DNA from: Prevotellaceae bacterium UBA2852
GTDB taxonomy: Bacteria; Bacteroidota; Bacteroidia; Bacteroidales; Bacteroidaceae
DNA length: 40,878 nt
Reading direction: 5' to 3'
Assembly (NCBI GenBank): GCA_002350855.1
Contig: DEFM01000035.1
Span: 1 to 40,878 of the forward strand
A program made the translations under genes and the position numbers. Each line of letters begins with the position of its first letter. Position 1 is the stretch's first letter. This document shows, one piece after another, positions 25,243 to 33,231 of the stretch. The notes beneath the pieces were generated by a model that was not told the DNA's origin, made no database searches, and saw nothing but the letters and a program-made list of their open reading frames with translations.

Positions 25243-25384
25243 TTCAATTTTTCAATTTTTCAATTTTTCAATTTTTTGTATTTTATACATAGCCTATCAA
25301 ATAACTTATATTATTATATATATAATAATATAAATAGATTTTTCACCTAAAAAAATTGAAAAATTGAAAAATTGAAAAATTGAA
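25243..25384. repeat. Perfect 35-bp inverted repeat built from an 8-bp unit
   Basis: The left arm 25243-25277 is four copies of TTCAATTT plus TTT. The right arm 25350-25384 is its exact reverse complement, and the unit continues once more to 25389. The 72-base loop contains a 28-bp palindrome. The transcript would form a very long AU hairpin; as DNA it could extrude a cruciform. Confidence 0.85.
25306..25333. repeat. Perfect 28-bp AT-only palindrome
   Basis: TTATATTATTATAT followed by its reverse complement ATATAATAATATAA, centred at 25319/25320 inside the loop of the larger inverted repeat. Confidence 0.8.
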
Positions 25385-25494
25385 AAATTAAACTTACGTA
25401 GAAGCCCTGTATTTATGCGGTCTTCACGTACGGGAAAAGCATGTGGAAAAAGCGATGCATTTTACGTAAAAAAAACATGTTACTATTTTCATTA

Positions 25495-25620
25495 GTGTCC
25501 CGTTAAAATTGGGACGAGTTTATTATTAATCAAATAGCCCCGGGATAAGTGGACCAAGTTGCTCTCTTCCTCTTGCATTAAGATGTCGTACATTTAAGCA
25601 AATAGCTATAGTATAATGGA
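25495..25620 (-). mobile_element. Possible IS 3'-end remnant
   Basis: On the minus strand the frame ending at 25526 reads HYTIAICLNVRHL and then GREQLGPLIPGLFD before a stop, which looks like the C-terminus of a transposase. The stop is followed at once by GTCCC (25497-25501) and GGGAC (25511-25515) within GGGACACT, which looks like an IS terminal repeat. No transposase body remains. The family is not identified. Confidence 0.35.
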
Positions 25621-25726
25621 AGAGATAGAGCTTCAGGAATTGTATAAGATGTTGGATCAGCAGGAAAAGGAACCGATACGTGAAGCAGCAAAAGAAAATG
25701 TTCTGCGGTATGTCTTTTTGTCTTAA
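25616..25726 (+). CDS. Possible 36-aa small protein or gene remnant
   Basis: A frame reading MEEIELQELYKML, then DQQEKEPIREAAKEN and VLRYVFLS. It is strongly charged and helix-like, unlike random sequence in this AT-rich region. It is 90 bases upstream of clpB in the same direction. It could be a leader peptide, the start of a deleted gene, or chance. It overlaps the edge of the presumed IS remnant by a few bases. Confidence 0.3.
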   Translation: MEEIELQELYKMLDQQEKEPIREAAKENVLRYVFLS

Positions 25727-25802
25727 TTGTTGCCATTTTGTCTGTATCGAGTGGACTGGTACGACTCTTGCTGATTTTTGTTTGAAATAATTTGAAAAAG
25801 AA

Positions 25803-25809
25803 AAGGAGG
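25803..25809 (+). promoter_or_regulatory. Strong Shine-Dalgarno before clpB
   Basis: AAGGAGG with 7 bases to the ATG. Bacteroidota genes normally lack such sites, so it is unusual in this window and fixes the clpB start. Confidence 0.7.
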
Positions 25810-25816
25810 ATAGATT

Positions 25817-28453
25817 ATGAATTTCAAGAATTTTACAATAAAGGCGCAGGAAGCAGTCCAGGAGGCTGTGAACCTGGTTCAGCAATTGGGTCAGCAGGTA
25901 GTGGAACCTGCTCACTTGATGGCTGGTGTGATGAAAGTGGGAGAGAACGTGACTCAGTTCATTTTCCAGAAACTGGGTGTGAACGAGCAGAACCTGCTCC
26001 ACATTGTTCAGAGCGATGCTGCCAGCGGACCAAAGGTGAGCGGCGGTGAACCTTACCTAAGCAATGCGGCTAATCAGGTGCTGCAGAAATCTGTCGAGAT
26101 ATCCAAATCGATGGGTGATGAATATGTGTCTATTGAACCGATGCTGATGGCTCTTCTCGAGGTGGACAGCACGGTGTCGAAGATGATGAAGGACATGGGT
26201 GTGACGAAGAAGGAACTGGCCGCAGCCATTCAGCAGTTGAGAGGCGGAAGCAAGGTGAACTCTCAGTCGAGTGAAGATACTTACCAGGCTCTTGAGAAGT
26301 ATGCTACGAACTTGATAGAACAGGCGCGAAGCGGTAAGCTTGACCCTGTGATTGGTCGTGACGAAGAAATTCGTCGTGTGCTTCAGATTCTGAGCCGTCG
26401 TACTAAGAACAACCCTGTCCTTGTGGGCGAACCGGGTACTGGTAAGACTGCGATTGTAGAGGGGCTGGCTCACCGAATCCTGCGTGGCGATGTGCCTGAG
26501 AATCTTAAGAACAAGCAGTTGTACTCACTGGATATGGGTGCTCTGATTGCGGGCGCAAAGTACAAGGGTGAGTTCGAGGAGAGGTTGAAGAGCGTAGTAA
26601 ACGAAGTGACGAAGTCGGACGGCAATATCATCCTCTTTATCGACGAGATCCACACGCTCGTGGGTGCTGGCAAGAGCGAGGGTGCGATGGATGCCGCTAA
26701 CATCCTCAAACCAGCTCTGGCTCGTGGCGAACTGCGCAGCATTGGCGCAACGACCCTTGATGAATACCAAAAGTACTTTGAGAAGGACAAGGCGTTAGAA
26801 CGTCGTTTCCAGACGGTGATGGTGGACGAACCTGACACGGTGGACGCAATTAGCATTCTGCGTGGATTGAAGGAACGTTACGAGAATCACCACAAGGTAC
26901 GTATCAAGGACGAGGCTATCATTGCTGCTGTAGAACTCTCTAACAGATATATCACAGAGCGCTTCCTGCCTGACAAGGCCATCGACCTGATGGACGAGGC
27001 GGCTGCCAAACTGAGAATGGAGCGTGACTCTGTGCCGGAAGAACTGGATGACATCGAGCGTACTCTGAAACAACTGGAAATCGAGCGCGAAGCCATCAAG
27101 CGTGATGCGCCTTCCACCCAGCAACTTGCCGATGTTGAGAAGAAAATTGCTGAGCTTAAGGAGAAGGAGGCATCGTACAAGGCTAAGTGGGAGAGCGAGC
27201 GTAGTCTGGTGAATAAAATTCAGCAGAACAAGCAGCAGATAGAACAACTCAAATACGACGCTGAGAGGGCTGAGCGTGAAGGCAACTACGGACTGGTGGC
27301 TGAAATCCGCTATGGCAAGTTGCAGGCTCTGGAACAGGAAATCCGCGATATCCAGGCTGAACTGGCGAAGACTCAGGCAGGCAATGCGATGATTAAGGAA
27401 GAGGTGACTGCCGACGACATTGCCGAGGTTGTAAGCCGCTGGACCGGTATTCCAGTGGCAAAGATGCAGCAGAGCGAACGCAGCAAACTGCTTAACCTCG
27501 AGGCGGAACTGCATAAGCGTGTGATTGGTCAGGATAGTGCCATTACCGCTGTGGCTGATGCGGTTCGCAGAAGCCGTGCCGGATTGCAGGATCCCCGACG
27601 ACCGATAGGCAGTTTTATCTTCCTCGGTACGACCGGTGTGGGTAAGACTGAACTGGCAAAGGCTCTGGCTGACTACCTCTTCGACGATGAGAATCTAATG
27701 ACTCGTATTGATATGAGTGAATATCAGGAGAAGCACAGCGTGAGCCGACTGATTGGTGCGCCTCCAGGATATGTAGGTTATGACGAGGGCGGTCAACTGA
27801 CCGAGGCTGTTCGTCGCAAACCTTACTCGGTGGTGCTCTTCGACGAGATTGAGAAAGCTCATCCTGATGTGTTCAACACGCTGCTTCAGGTGCTTGACGA
27901 CGGACGTCTGACCGACAACAAAGGTCGTACGGTGAACTTCAAGAATACGATTATCATAATGACTTCCAACCTCGGAAGCAACCTCATACAGGAGAAGTTC
28001 GACATGGCTGCGCGTCGTTATGAGAAAGCTGAGGACAAATGGGATGTGAGGGTAAGGCAGGAAATTTACGATCAGGCTGCCGAAGATGCTAAGAAAGTGG
28101 TTATGGAGATGCTCAAGCAGACCATCCGTCCAGAATTCCTTAACCGAATTGACGAAATAGTGATGTTCGCTCCTCTGAACGAGCAGGAAATCCGTGAGAT
28201 TGTCCGTCTGCAGATTACTTCTGTGCAGAAGATGCTTAAGGAAAATAGCATTGAACTGAATGTTACCGATGCTGCCGTTGATTTCCTGTCAAAGGCTGGT
28301 TACGATCCTGAATACGGGGCAAGACCTGTGAAACGTGCAATCCAGCGTTATCTGCTAAATGATCTGTCGAAGCGTATCCTCGCAGGCGAAGTGAACAGCG
28401 AACACCCAATCAAGGTCGACGCCCAAGGCAACGAGATAGTGTTTAAAAATTAA
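25817..28453 (+). CDS. clpB: ATP-dependent disaggregase ClpB
   Basis: An 878-aa Hsp100 chaperone that, with DnaK, pulls polypeptides out of aggregates. Order: N domain (FTIKAQEAVQEAVNLVQQ, 1-145), AAA1 with Walker A GEPGTGKT (near 204) and IILFIDEIHTLVGAG, the long coiled-coil middle domain (about 400-525), AAA2 with GTTGVGKTE (near 605), SVVLFDEIEKAHPDV and sensor GARPVKRAIQ. The middle domain identifies ClpB rather than ClpA or ClpC. Full length. A strong ribosome site precedes it; no clear TAnnTTTG promoter is seen in the 90 bases upstream. Confidence 0.97.
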   Translation: MNFKNFTIKAQEAVQEAVNLVQQLGQQVVEPAHLMAGVMKVGENVTQFIFQKLGVNEQNLLHIVQSDAASGPKVSGGEPYLSNAANQVLQKSVEISKSMGDEYVSIEPMLMALLEVDSTVSKMMKDMGVTKKELAAAIQQLRGGSKVNSQSSEDTYQALEKYATNLIEQARSGKLDPVIGRDEEIRRVLQILSRRTKNNPVLVGEPGTGKTAIVEGLAHRILRGDVPENLKNKQLYSLDMGALIAGAKYKGEFEERLKSVVNEVTKSDGNIILFIDEIHTLVGAGKSEGAMDAANILKPALARGELRSIGATTLDEYQKYFEKDKALERRFQTVMVDEPDTVDAISILRGLKERYENHHKVRIKDEAIIAAVELSNRYITERFLPDKAIDLMDEAAAKLRMERDSVPEELDDIERTLKQLEIEREAIKRDAPSTQQLADVEKKIAELKEKEASYKAKWESERSLVNKIQQNKQQIEQLKYDAERAEREGNYGLVAEIRYGKLQALEQEIRDIQAELAKTQAGNAMIKEEVTADDIAEVVSRWTGIPVAKMQQSERSKLLNLEAELHKRVIGQDSAITAVADAVRRSRAGLQDPRRPIGSFIFLGTTGVGKTELAKALADYLFDDENLMTRIDMSEYQEKHSVSRLIGAPPGYVGYDEGGQLTEAVRRKPYSVVLFDEIEKAHPDVFNTLLQVLDDGRLTDNKGRTVNFKNTIIIMTSNLGSNLIQEKFDMAARRYEKAEDKWDVRVRQEIYDQAAEDAKKVVMEMLKQTIRPEFLNRIDEIVMFAPLNEQEIREIVRLQITSVQKMLKENSIELNVTDAAVDFLSKAGYDPEYGARPVKRAIQRYLLNDLSKRILAGEVNSEHPIKVDAQGNEIVFKN

Positions 28454-28477
28454 AAGACCCCATCCGCCCGACATGCA

Positions 28478-28497
28478 CCTCCCCCGTAAAGGGGAGG
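28478..28497 (+). other. GC-rich hairpin downstream of clpB
   Basis: CCTCCCC (28478-28484) pairs with GGGGAGG (28491-28497) across a 6-base loop. There is no T tract; it may be an mRNA end-protecting structure ahead of the true terminator. Confidence 0.5.
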
Positions 28498-28521
28498 AGT
28501 AGTTACCTACTGCGGGTGTAT

Positions 28522-28552
28522 AAAAAAGTCTCTCGACGAGGGACTTTTTTTG
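28522..28552 (+). terminator. clpB terminator
   Basis: AAAAAAGTCTCTCG pairs with CGAGGGACTTTTTT around 28522-28550 with one G-U pair; the T tract continues to 28551. Confidence 0.85.
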
Positions 28553-28580
28553 TTTCTGACAGGTTTATTGTGTATCTTTG
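28549..28580 (+). promoter_or_regulatory. MFS transporter gene promoter
   Basis: TTTG (28549-28552), 20 bases, TATCTTTG (28573-28580). The -33 box lies within the T tract of the clpB terminator. Confidence 0.75.
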
Positions 28581-28603
28581 CACTCGTAAATGATTAATCA
28601 CTT

Positions 28604-29779
28604 ATGGAGAAATTATGGAATAGCGATTTTGTTAAACTGAATATCGCAAACTTCCTTCTTTTCTTTTCTTTTTATATGTTAACTCCACTGCTGCCTATTT
28701 ATCTGAATGTGGAGTTTGGTGCAGGTAAGCATACGATTGGTGCGGTGCTTGCCGGCTATACTATTGTGGCATTGATAGCACGACCGCTTAGCGGCTTCAT
28801 CGTGGATTCGTTTCCGAGAAAGAAGGTTCTGCTGACTGTTTATGCCTTGTTCGCCTTGTTTTTTGGATGCTATCTGATTGCCGGTTCTCTGTTTGTCTTT
28901 ACTGTGGTGAGAACTCTGCATGGTGCTCCGTTTGGTGCGACAACGGTGGCGAACAGCACAATGGCTGTGGATTCATTGCCGGCAAGACGCAGAAGCGAGG
29001 GCATTGGTTATTACGGATTGAGCAATAATATAGCCTCGGCTTTTGCTCCATCGGTGGCTATATATATTTATGAGCTGACTCAGGATTTCAACATCCTTTT
29101 CTTTGTAGCCCTTGTGAGTGCTTGTGCAGGGTGGCTGGTCAATTCAACCTTAAAGGTGAAGGGTGTGCAGGTGATACGTGAGAAACGAAAACTGTCGGCT
29201 GGTAGTTTCTTCCTGATGAAGGGATGGAGAGACGGCATTGTGGTGATGCTGCTTGCCTTCTCCTATGGTGTTATCTCGACATATCTGGCCATCTACGGCA
29301 AGGAGGAGCTGGGAGTTACAGAGGGTACGGGAATGTACTTCCTTCTGCTCTCTCTGGGGCTTATGGCTTCAAGACTGATAGGCAGCCGTTCGCTGGCTCG
29401 AGGTAGAATCGTTAAGAATGCTTGTGGAGGAATGTTGTTTTCTCTGGTAGGCTATTTCGTATTTGCCGCTGTGCATAATATGGCCGGATATTATGCTTCT
29501 GCCATTATCATTGGTCTTGGTAATGGTCACATGTATCCTGCTATGCAGAATATCTTCATCAATCTGGCGTTACCGAGTCAGAGGGGCATAGCCAATGCGT
29601 CTATACTTACTTCTTGGGATGCCGGTATAGGACTTGGGGTGCTGCTTGGTGGTGCAATAGCCGAAACACTCGGCTATCACGCTGCGTTCTGGACAGCAGC
29701 TATAGGTAATATGATAGGAGTGGTTTTCTTCCTTATCTATGCAAGGAAGACATATATTGCCTCTACGGACATAAAATAA
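28604..29779 (+). CDS. MFS transporter
   Basis: A 391-aa protein with about twelve membrane segments. The loop 2-3 signature is seen as ARPLSGFIVDSFPRKKVLL, and a second-half equivalent as ASRLIGSRSLARGRIVK. No substrate-specific motif is recognised; it resembles the drug or sugar efflux (YhhS/arabinose-efflux-like) branch. It forms a single-gene unit between a promoter and a terminator. Confidence 0.9.
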   Translation: MEKLWNSDFVKLNIANFLLFFSFYMLTPLLPIYLNVEFGAGKHTIGAVLAGYTIVALIARPLSGFIVDSFPRKKVLLTVYALFALFFGCYLIAGSLFVFTVVRTLHGAPFGATTVANSTMAVDSLPARRRSEGIGYYGLSNNIASAFAPSVAIYIYELTQDFNILFFVALVSACAGWLVNSTLKVKGVQVIREKRKLSAGSFFLMKGWRDGIVVMLLAFSYGVISTYLAIYGKEELGVTEGTGMYFLLLSLGLMASRLIGSRSLARGRIVKNACGGMLFSLVGYFVFAAVHNMAGYYASAIIIGLGNGHMYPAMQNIFINLALPSQRGIANASILTSWDAGIGLGVLLGGAIAETLGYHAAFWTAAIGNMIGVVFFLIYARKTYIASTDIK

Positions 29780-29780
29780 G

Positions 29781-29820
29781 TAGGTTCTAAAAACAGAATT
29801 CTTAGAACCTACCTTTGTTT
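29781..29820. terminator. Terminator between MFS gene and glmS
   Basis: GTAGGTTCTAA (29781-29791) and TTAGAACCTAC (29803-29813) are a perfect 11-bp stem, followed by CTTTGTTTTT. It sits between convergent genes and could serve both. Confidence 0.8.
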
Positions 29821-29832
29821 TTATCAATTCAA

Positions 29833-31680
29833 TTATTCTACTGTTACCGACTTGGCGAGGTTGCGTGGCTGGTCAACGTCCTTGCCTTTGCAAACGGCAA
29901 TGTGGTAAGCCAGTAACTGGAGTGGAATAGTGGAGATAAGTGGTTCGAGACATTCGATGGTCTTAGGCAGTTCGATAAACTCATCGGCGAGTGCCTTGAT
30001 TTTCTCGTCCCCCTCGGTGACGATTGCAATGACACGACCTCGACGCGCCTTGATTTCCTGAATGTTGCTCATGAGTTTGTCGTATAGCAGATTCTGTGTG
30101 GCAACAACGACAACAGGCATTTCCTCATCGATGAGGGCAATAGGTCCGTGCTTCATTTCTGCTGCAGGATAACCTTCTGCGTGAATGTAACTTATCTCTT
30201 TCAGCTTGAGTGCTCCTTCAAGTGCAACGGGGTAGTTGTAGCCACGTCCCAGATAGAGGAAATTATGTGCATAGGTGAAGACTCTAGATATGTCACGGAT
30301 GTGGTCGTTCTGCTCCAGCACCTTCTTCATTTTCTCAGGAATTGAATTGAGTTCGGTGACAAGGCGGATGTATTCATCGTTCTTGATTGTGCCGCGTGCC
30401 TTACCAAGGGCAAGTGCCAACATGGTAAGAACGGTGACCTGACCGGTGAAGGCCTTGGTTGATGCAACACCTATTTCAGGACCTACGTGAATGTAGCAAC
30501 CTGTGTTGGTTGCACGTGGAATGCTTGATCCGATAGCGTTGCATATTCCGAAGATGAAAGCTCCCTTCTGCTTGGCCAGTTCGATGGCTGCCAGTGTGTC
30601 GGCTGTCTCTCCTGACTGGGAGATTGCAATAACCATATCGTGTTTGTCAATGACAGGGTTGCTGTAGCGAAACTCAGATGCGTATTCCACCTCAACCGGA
30701 ATCTGACAGATGCTCTCAAGTAGCTGCTTGCCGATGAGTCCAGCATGCCAGCTGGTGCCACAGGCAACGATGATGATGCGGCGTGCGTTGAGAAGTTCCT
30801 TGCGGTAGTCTATCACAGCTGAAAGCACAACATTGTTTACATCAACATTGACGCGTCCACGCATACAGTCCTGCAAGCATTTTGGCTGCTCGAAAATCTC
30901 CTTGAGCATGAAGTGGGGAAAACCGCCTTTCTCAATCTGGTCAAGGTTCAGATCAACAGTCTTCACTTCGTGGTCAATCTTCTCGTTGTTGAAATTGACA
31001 AATTCCACGTCCTTCTGTCCACGTTTGATGACGGCAATGTCGTTGTCGTCAAGATATACGACCTTGTCGGTGTATTCGATAAGTGGAGAAGCATCGGAAC
31101 CTATGAAGAACTCATCCTCGCCAACTCCCACTACCAATGGGCTGCTCTTGCGTGCAGCAATGAGCTGGTTGGGTTCGTTGCGGTCGATGATGGCAATGGC
31201 GTATGCACCGATAACCTGCTTGAGCGATAGACGAACTGCGGTAAGAAGGTCCACATTGAGATGCTGCTGTGTATAGTCAATCAACTGAACGAGTACTTCA
31301 GTGTCGGTACTGCTTTGGAATTTCACACCGTGACGCTGAAGCGCTTCCTTGAGAATGGCATAATTCTCTATGATCCCGTTGTGAATAAGAGCCAGGTTGC
31401 CTGAATTGGAAATATGAGGGTGGGCATTTGTGGAGTTTGGCTCTCCATGAGTTGCCCAACGGGTGTGGGCAATACCAATGGTACCTGTAATGTCCTTGTC
31501 CTTTACATATTCCTCCAAGTCAGAAACTTTACCCTTGGTCTTATATACTTGAAGAGAGTTGTTTTCTGTGATGAGTGCTACTCCAGCACTGTCGTATCCA
31601 CGATATTCAAGGCGCTTCAGACCTTTAATCAAAACAGGGTATGCGCTACGCTTACCCAGATAACCTACGATTCCACACAT
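29833..31680 (-). CDS. glmS: Glutamine-fructose-6-phosphate aminotransferase (isomerizing)
   Basis: A 615-aa enzyme making glucosamine-6-phosphate from fructose-6-phosphate and glutamine, the first step to UDP-GlcNAc for peptidoglycan and LPS. The N-terminal glutaminase starts MCGIVGYLGKRS with the catalytic Cys and contains HTRWATHGEP. Two SIS domains follow (ISQSGETADTLAAIELAK; GRGYNYPVALEGALKLKE), and the protein ends QPRNLAKSVTVE, the conserved C-tail that shields the active site. Full length. No glmS ribozyme is seen upstream. It follows spt on the same strand but a strong terminator separates them. Confidence 0.97.
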   Translation of the reverse strand: MCGIVGYLGKRSAYPVLIKGLKRLEYRGYDSAGVALITENNSLQVYKTKGKVSDLEEYVKDKDITGTIGIAHTRWATHGEPNSTNAHPHISNSGNLALIHNGIIENYAILKEALQRHGVKFQSSTDTEVLVQLIDYTQQHLNVDLLTAVRLSLKQVIGAYAIAIIDRNEPNQLIAARKSSPLVVGVGEDEFFIGSDASPLIEYTDKVVYLDDNDIAVIKRGQKDVEFVNFNNEKIDHEVKTVDLNLDQIEKGGFPHFMLKEIFEQPKCLQDCMRGRVNVDVNNVVLSAVIDYRKELLNARRIIIVACGTSWHAGLIGKQLLESICQIPVEVEYASEFRYSNPVIDKHDMVIAISQSGETADTLAAIELAKQKGAFIFGICNAIGSSIPRATNTGCYIHVGPEIGVASTKAFTGQVTVLTMLALALGKARGTIKNDEYIRLVTELNSIPEKMKKVLEQNDHIRDISRVFTYAHNFLYLGRGYNYPVALEGALKLKEISYIHAEGYPAAEMKHGPIALIDEEMPVVVVATQNLLYDKLMSNIQEIKARRGRVIAIVTEGDEKIKALADEFIELPKTIECLEPLISTIPLQLLAYHIAVCKGKDVDQPRNLAKSVTVE

Positions 31681-31741
31681 ATTGAGTTCTTTAGTTTTGA
31701 GTCCGTCCTGAAAACTCGGTTTTGAATATATATAAAAGGAA

Positions 31742-31798
31742 AAGAGTAAAAGTTAAGGTGTTTATTCATGTTTGAAAAACTTTAACTTTTACTCTTTG
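31742..31798 (-). terminator. spt terminator
   Basis: AAAGAGTAAAAGTTAA (31742-31757) and TTAACTTTTACTCTTT (31783-31798) form a perfect 16-bp stem with a 25-base loop. T-rich sequence follows on the minus strand. Confidence 0.8.
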
Positions 31799-31816
31799 TT
31801 ATTTTGTCTATTCTAT

Positions 31817-33004
31817 TTACTTGATGATTCCAAGGTCTTTGAAACTGTCGCGCAATGCAGAAACACAAGTGTCAACCTGTTCCTTAGTGTGAGTAGCCAT
31901 AAGAGCAACACGTACGAGTGTGTCTTGTGGTGCGCAAGCTGGTGGAATTACAGGGTTGATGAAAATGCCGCGGTCGAAAGCCAACTTAGTTACCTGGAAT
32001 GTCTTTTCTGTGTCACGCACATAAAGAGGAATAATTGGGCTTTCGGTGTCTCCAATCTCAAATCCGGCCTGCTTGAACTGTTCAAGTGCGTAGTTTGTAA
32101 TCTTCCACAGGTTCTCCTGGCGCTCTGGCTCTGACTGAAGGATGTGGAGAGCCTCGAGTGCGGCAGCAGTAGCAGCTGGTGTGTTGGAAGCAGAGAAGAT
32201 GTAAGTACGTGAGTTATGGCGCAGCCAGTTGATGGTGTCGCTGTCGGCAGCAACGAATCCACCGATAGAAGCGAGTGACTTGGAGAATGTACCCATAATG
32301 AGGTCAACGTCGTCGGTTACTCCGAAGTGATCGCAAGTACCACGTCCGTTGCGTCCGAATACTCCAAGACCGTGAGCTTCGTCAACCATGATGCTGGCGT
32401 TGTACTTCTTCTTCAGTTCTACAATCTGAGGAAGCTTGGCTAGGTCTCCTTCCATAGAGAAGAGACCATCGGTAACAATCAACTTGATAGCATCTTCACG
32501 GCAACGTTTGAGTTCGCGCTCAAGGTCGTCCATGTCGTTGTGCTTGTAGTGGAAGAATGTGCTGACAGAGAGACGACGTCCATCTACAATTGATGCGTGG
32601 TCGCGATCATCACCGAGAATATAATCGTTGCGTCCAGTAAGACAGCTGACAACACCTGAGTTAACAGTGAATCCTGTTGAATAAACCAATGCGTCATCCT
32701 TGCCTACAAACTCAGCAAGTTCTTTCTCAAGTTGAATGTGGAGATCGAGAGTTCCATTGAGGAAACGTGAACCTGCACAACCTGTACCATATTTTTTAGT
32801 TGCGTTTACAGCTGCTTCGATGATTCTCTTATCATAGGTGAGACCCATGTATGAGTTGGAACCGAACATCAAAACTTTCTTGCCACTCATGGTCACTTCT
32901 GTGTCTTGATGGCTGTCAATCTCGCGGAAATAAGGATAGATACCGAGATCCATAAATTTCTGCGGCTCTCTATACTTACTCAGTTTTTCTTGTAATAAAC
33001 CCAT
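31817..33004 (-). CDS. spt: Serine palmitoyltransferase
   Basis: A 395-aa alpha-oxoamine synthase. The sequence is strikingly like the Bacteroides sphingolipid enzyme: it begins MGLLQEKLSKYREPQKFMDL and contains GTGCAGSRFLNGTLDLH, VDEAHGLGVFGRNGRG and the PLP lysine K242 in GTFSKSLASIGGF. It condenses serine with an acyl-CoA to 3-ketosphinganine, the first step of sphingolipid synthesis. The related glycine C-acetyltransferase (Kbl) is the main alternative, but the N-terminus and NPVIPPACAPQDTLVRVALM match the SPT branch. It is divergent from a lipid kinase gene, which supports a sphingolipid role. Confidence 0.88.
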   Translation of the reverse strand: MGLLQEKLSKYREPQKFMDLGIYPYFREIDSHQDTEVTMSGKKVLMFGSNSYMGLTYDKRIIEAAVNATKKYGTGCAGSRFLNGTLDLHIQLEKELAEFVGKDDALVYSTGFTVNSGVVSCLTGRNDYILGDDRDHASIVDGRRLSVSTFFHYKHNDMDDLERELKRCREDAIKLIVTDGLFSMEGDLAKLPQIVELKKKYNASIMVDEAHGLGVFGRNGRGTCDHFGVTDDVDLIMGTFSKSLASIGGFVAADSDTINWLRHNSRTYIFSASNTPAATAAALEALHILQSEPERQENLWKITNYALEQFKQAGFEIGDTESPIIPLYVRDTEKTFQVTKLAFDRGIFINPVIPPACAPQDTLVRVALMATHTKEQVDTCVSALRDSFKDLGIIK

Positions 33005-33072
33005 AATTAAATAAGTTTTGGCAAAACAGCAGTCTTGCTGCTAACTACCTCTACTATAATTGTTTTATTGAT

Positions 33073-33099
33073 TCTGTGATACGTAATTCGTGATACAGA
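33073..33099. promoter_or_regulatory. Imperfect palindrome upstream of spt
   Basis: TCTGT (33073-33077) and ACAGA (33095-33099) frame GATACGTAATTCGTGAT, which is itself partly symmetric (ACG..CGT) and holds a direct repeat GTGATAC. It lies just downstream of the spt -7 box, over the expected transcript start, and suits an operator. Confidence 0.4.
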
Positions 33100-33102
33100 G
33101 TG

Positions 33103-33110
33103 CAAAGTTA
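33103..33110 (-). promoter_or_regulatory. spt promoter -7 box
   Basis: Minus strand TAACTTTG; no clear TTTG at the -33 spacing. Confidence 0.5.
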
Positions 33111-33205
33111 GTAAAAATTTAATGTTTAATTGCTATAAATCATCAAAAAAAATGTTTTTAAATAAAAATCTGCCATCTCTATACCATTCAGAGTAATTAA
33201 TTCCG

Positions 33206-33213
33206 TAATTTTG
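33206..33213 (+). promoter_or_regulatory. Lipid kinase promoter -7 box
   Basis: TAATTTTG at 33206-33213, 18 bases before the ATG at 33232. This rules out the upstream TTG at 33211 as the start codon. Confidence 0.55.
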
Positions 33214-33231
33214 CACAATATTTATTTTTTT

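Larger units (their letters stand above)
24819..25815. other. 1-kb gene-poor region upstream of clpB
   Basis: No secure gene. It contains degenerate ~22-bp tandem repeats (24971-25059), a minus-strand TAnnTTTG box (25097-25104), a perfect 35-bp inverted repeat enclosing a palindrome (25243-25384), a probable IS end (25495-25620) and a 36-codon frame (25616-25726). A 65-codon minus-strand frame at 24902-25099 starts at TTG and reads through the tandem repeats; it is not called. Confidence 0.7.

Noticed and set aside
25243..25384. CRISPR-like array
   Set aside because: Units are 8 bp, contiguous, without spacers, and arranged as an inverted pair.
26057..27514. Minus-strand frames opposite clpB, up to 239 aa
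   Set aside because: Composition mirrors ClpB coding; no independent protein features.
31681..31816. glmS ribozyme or riboswitch upstream of glmS
   Set aside because: The short leader contains no ribozyme core; it is only a terminator for spt plus AT-rich sequence.
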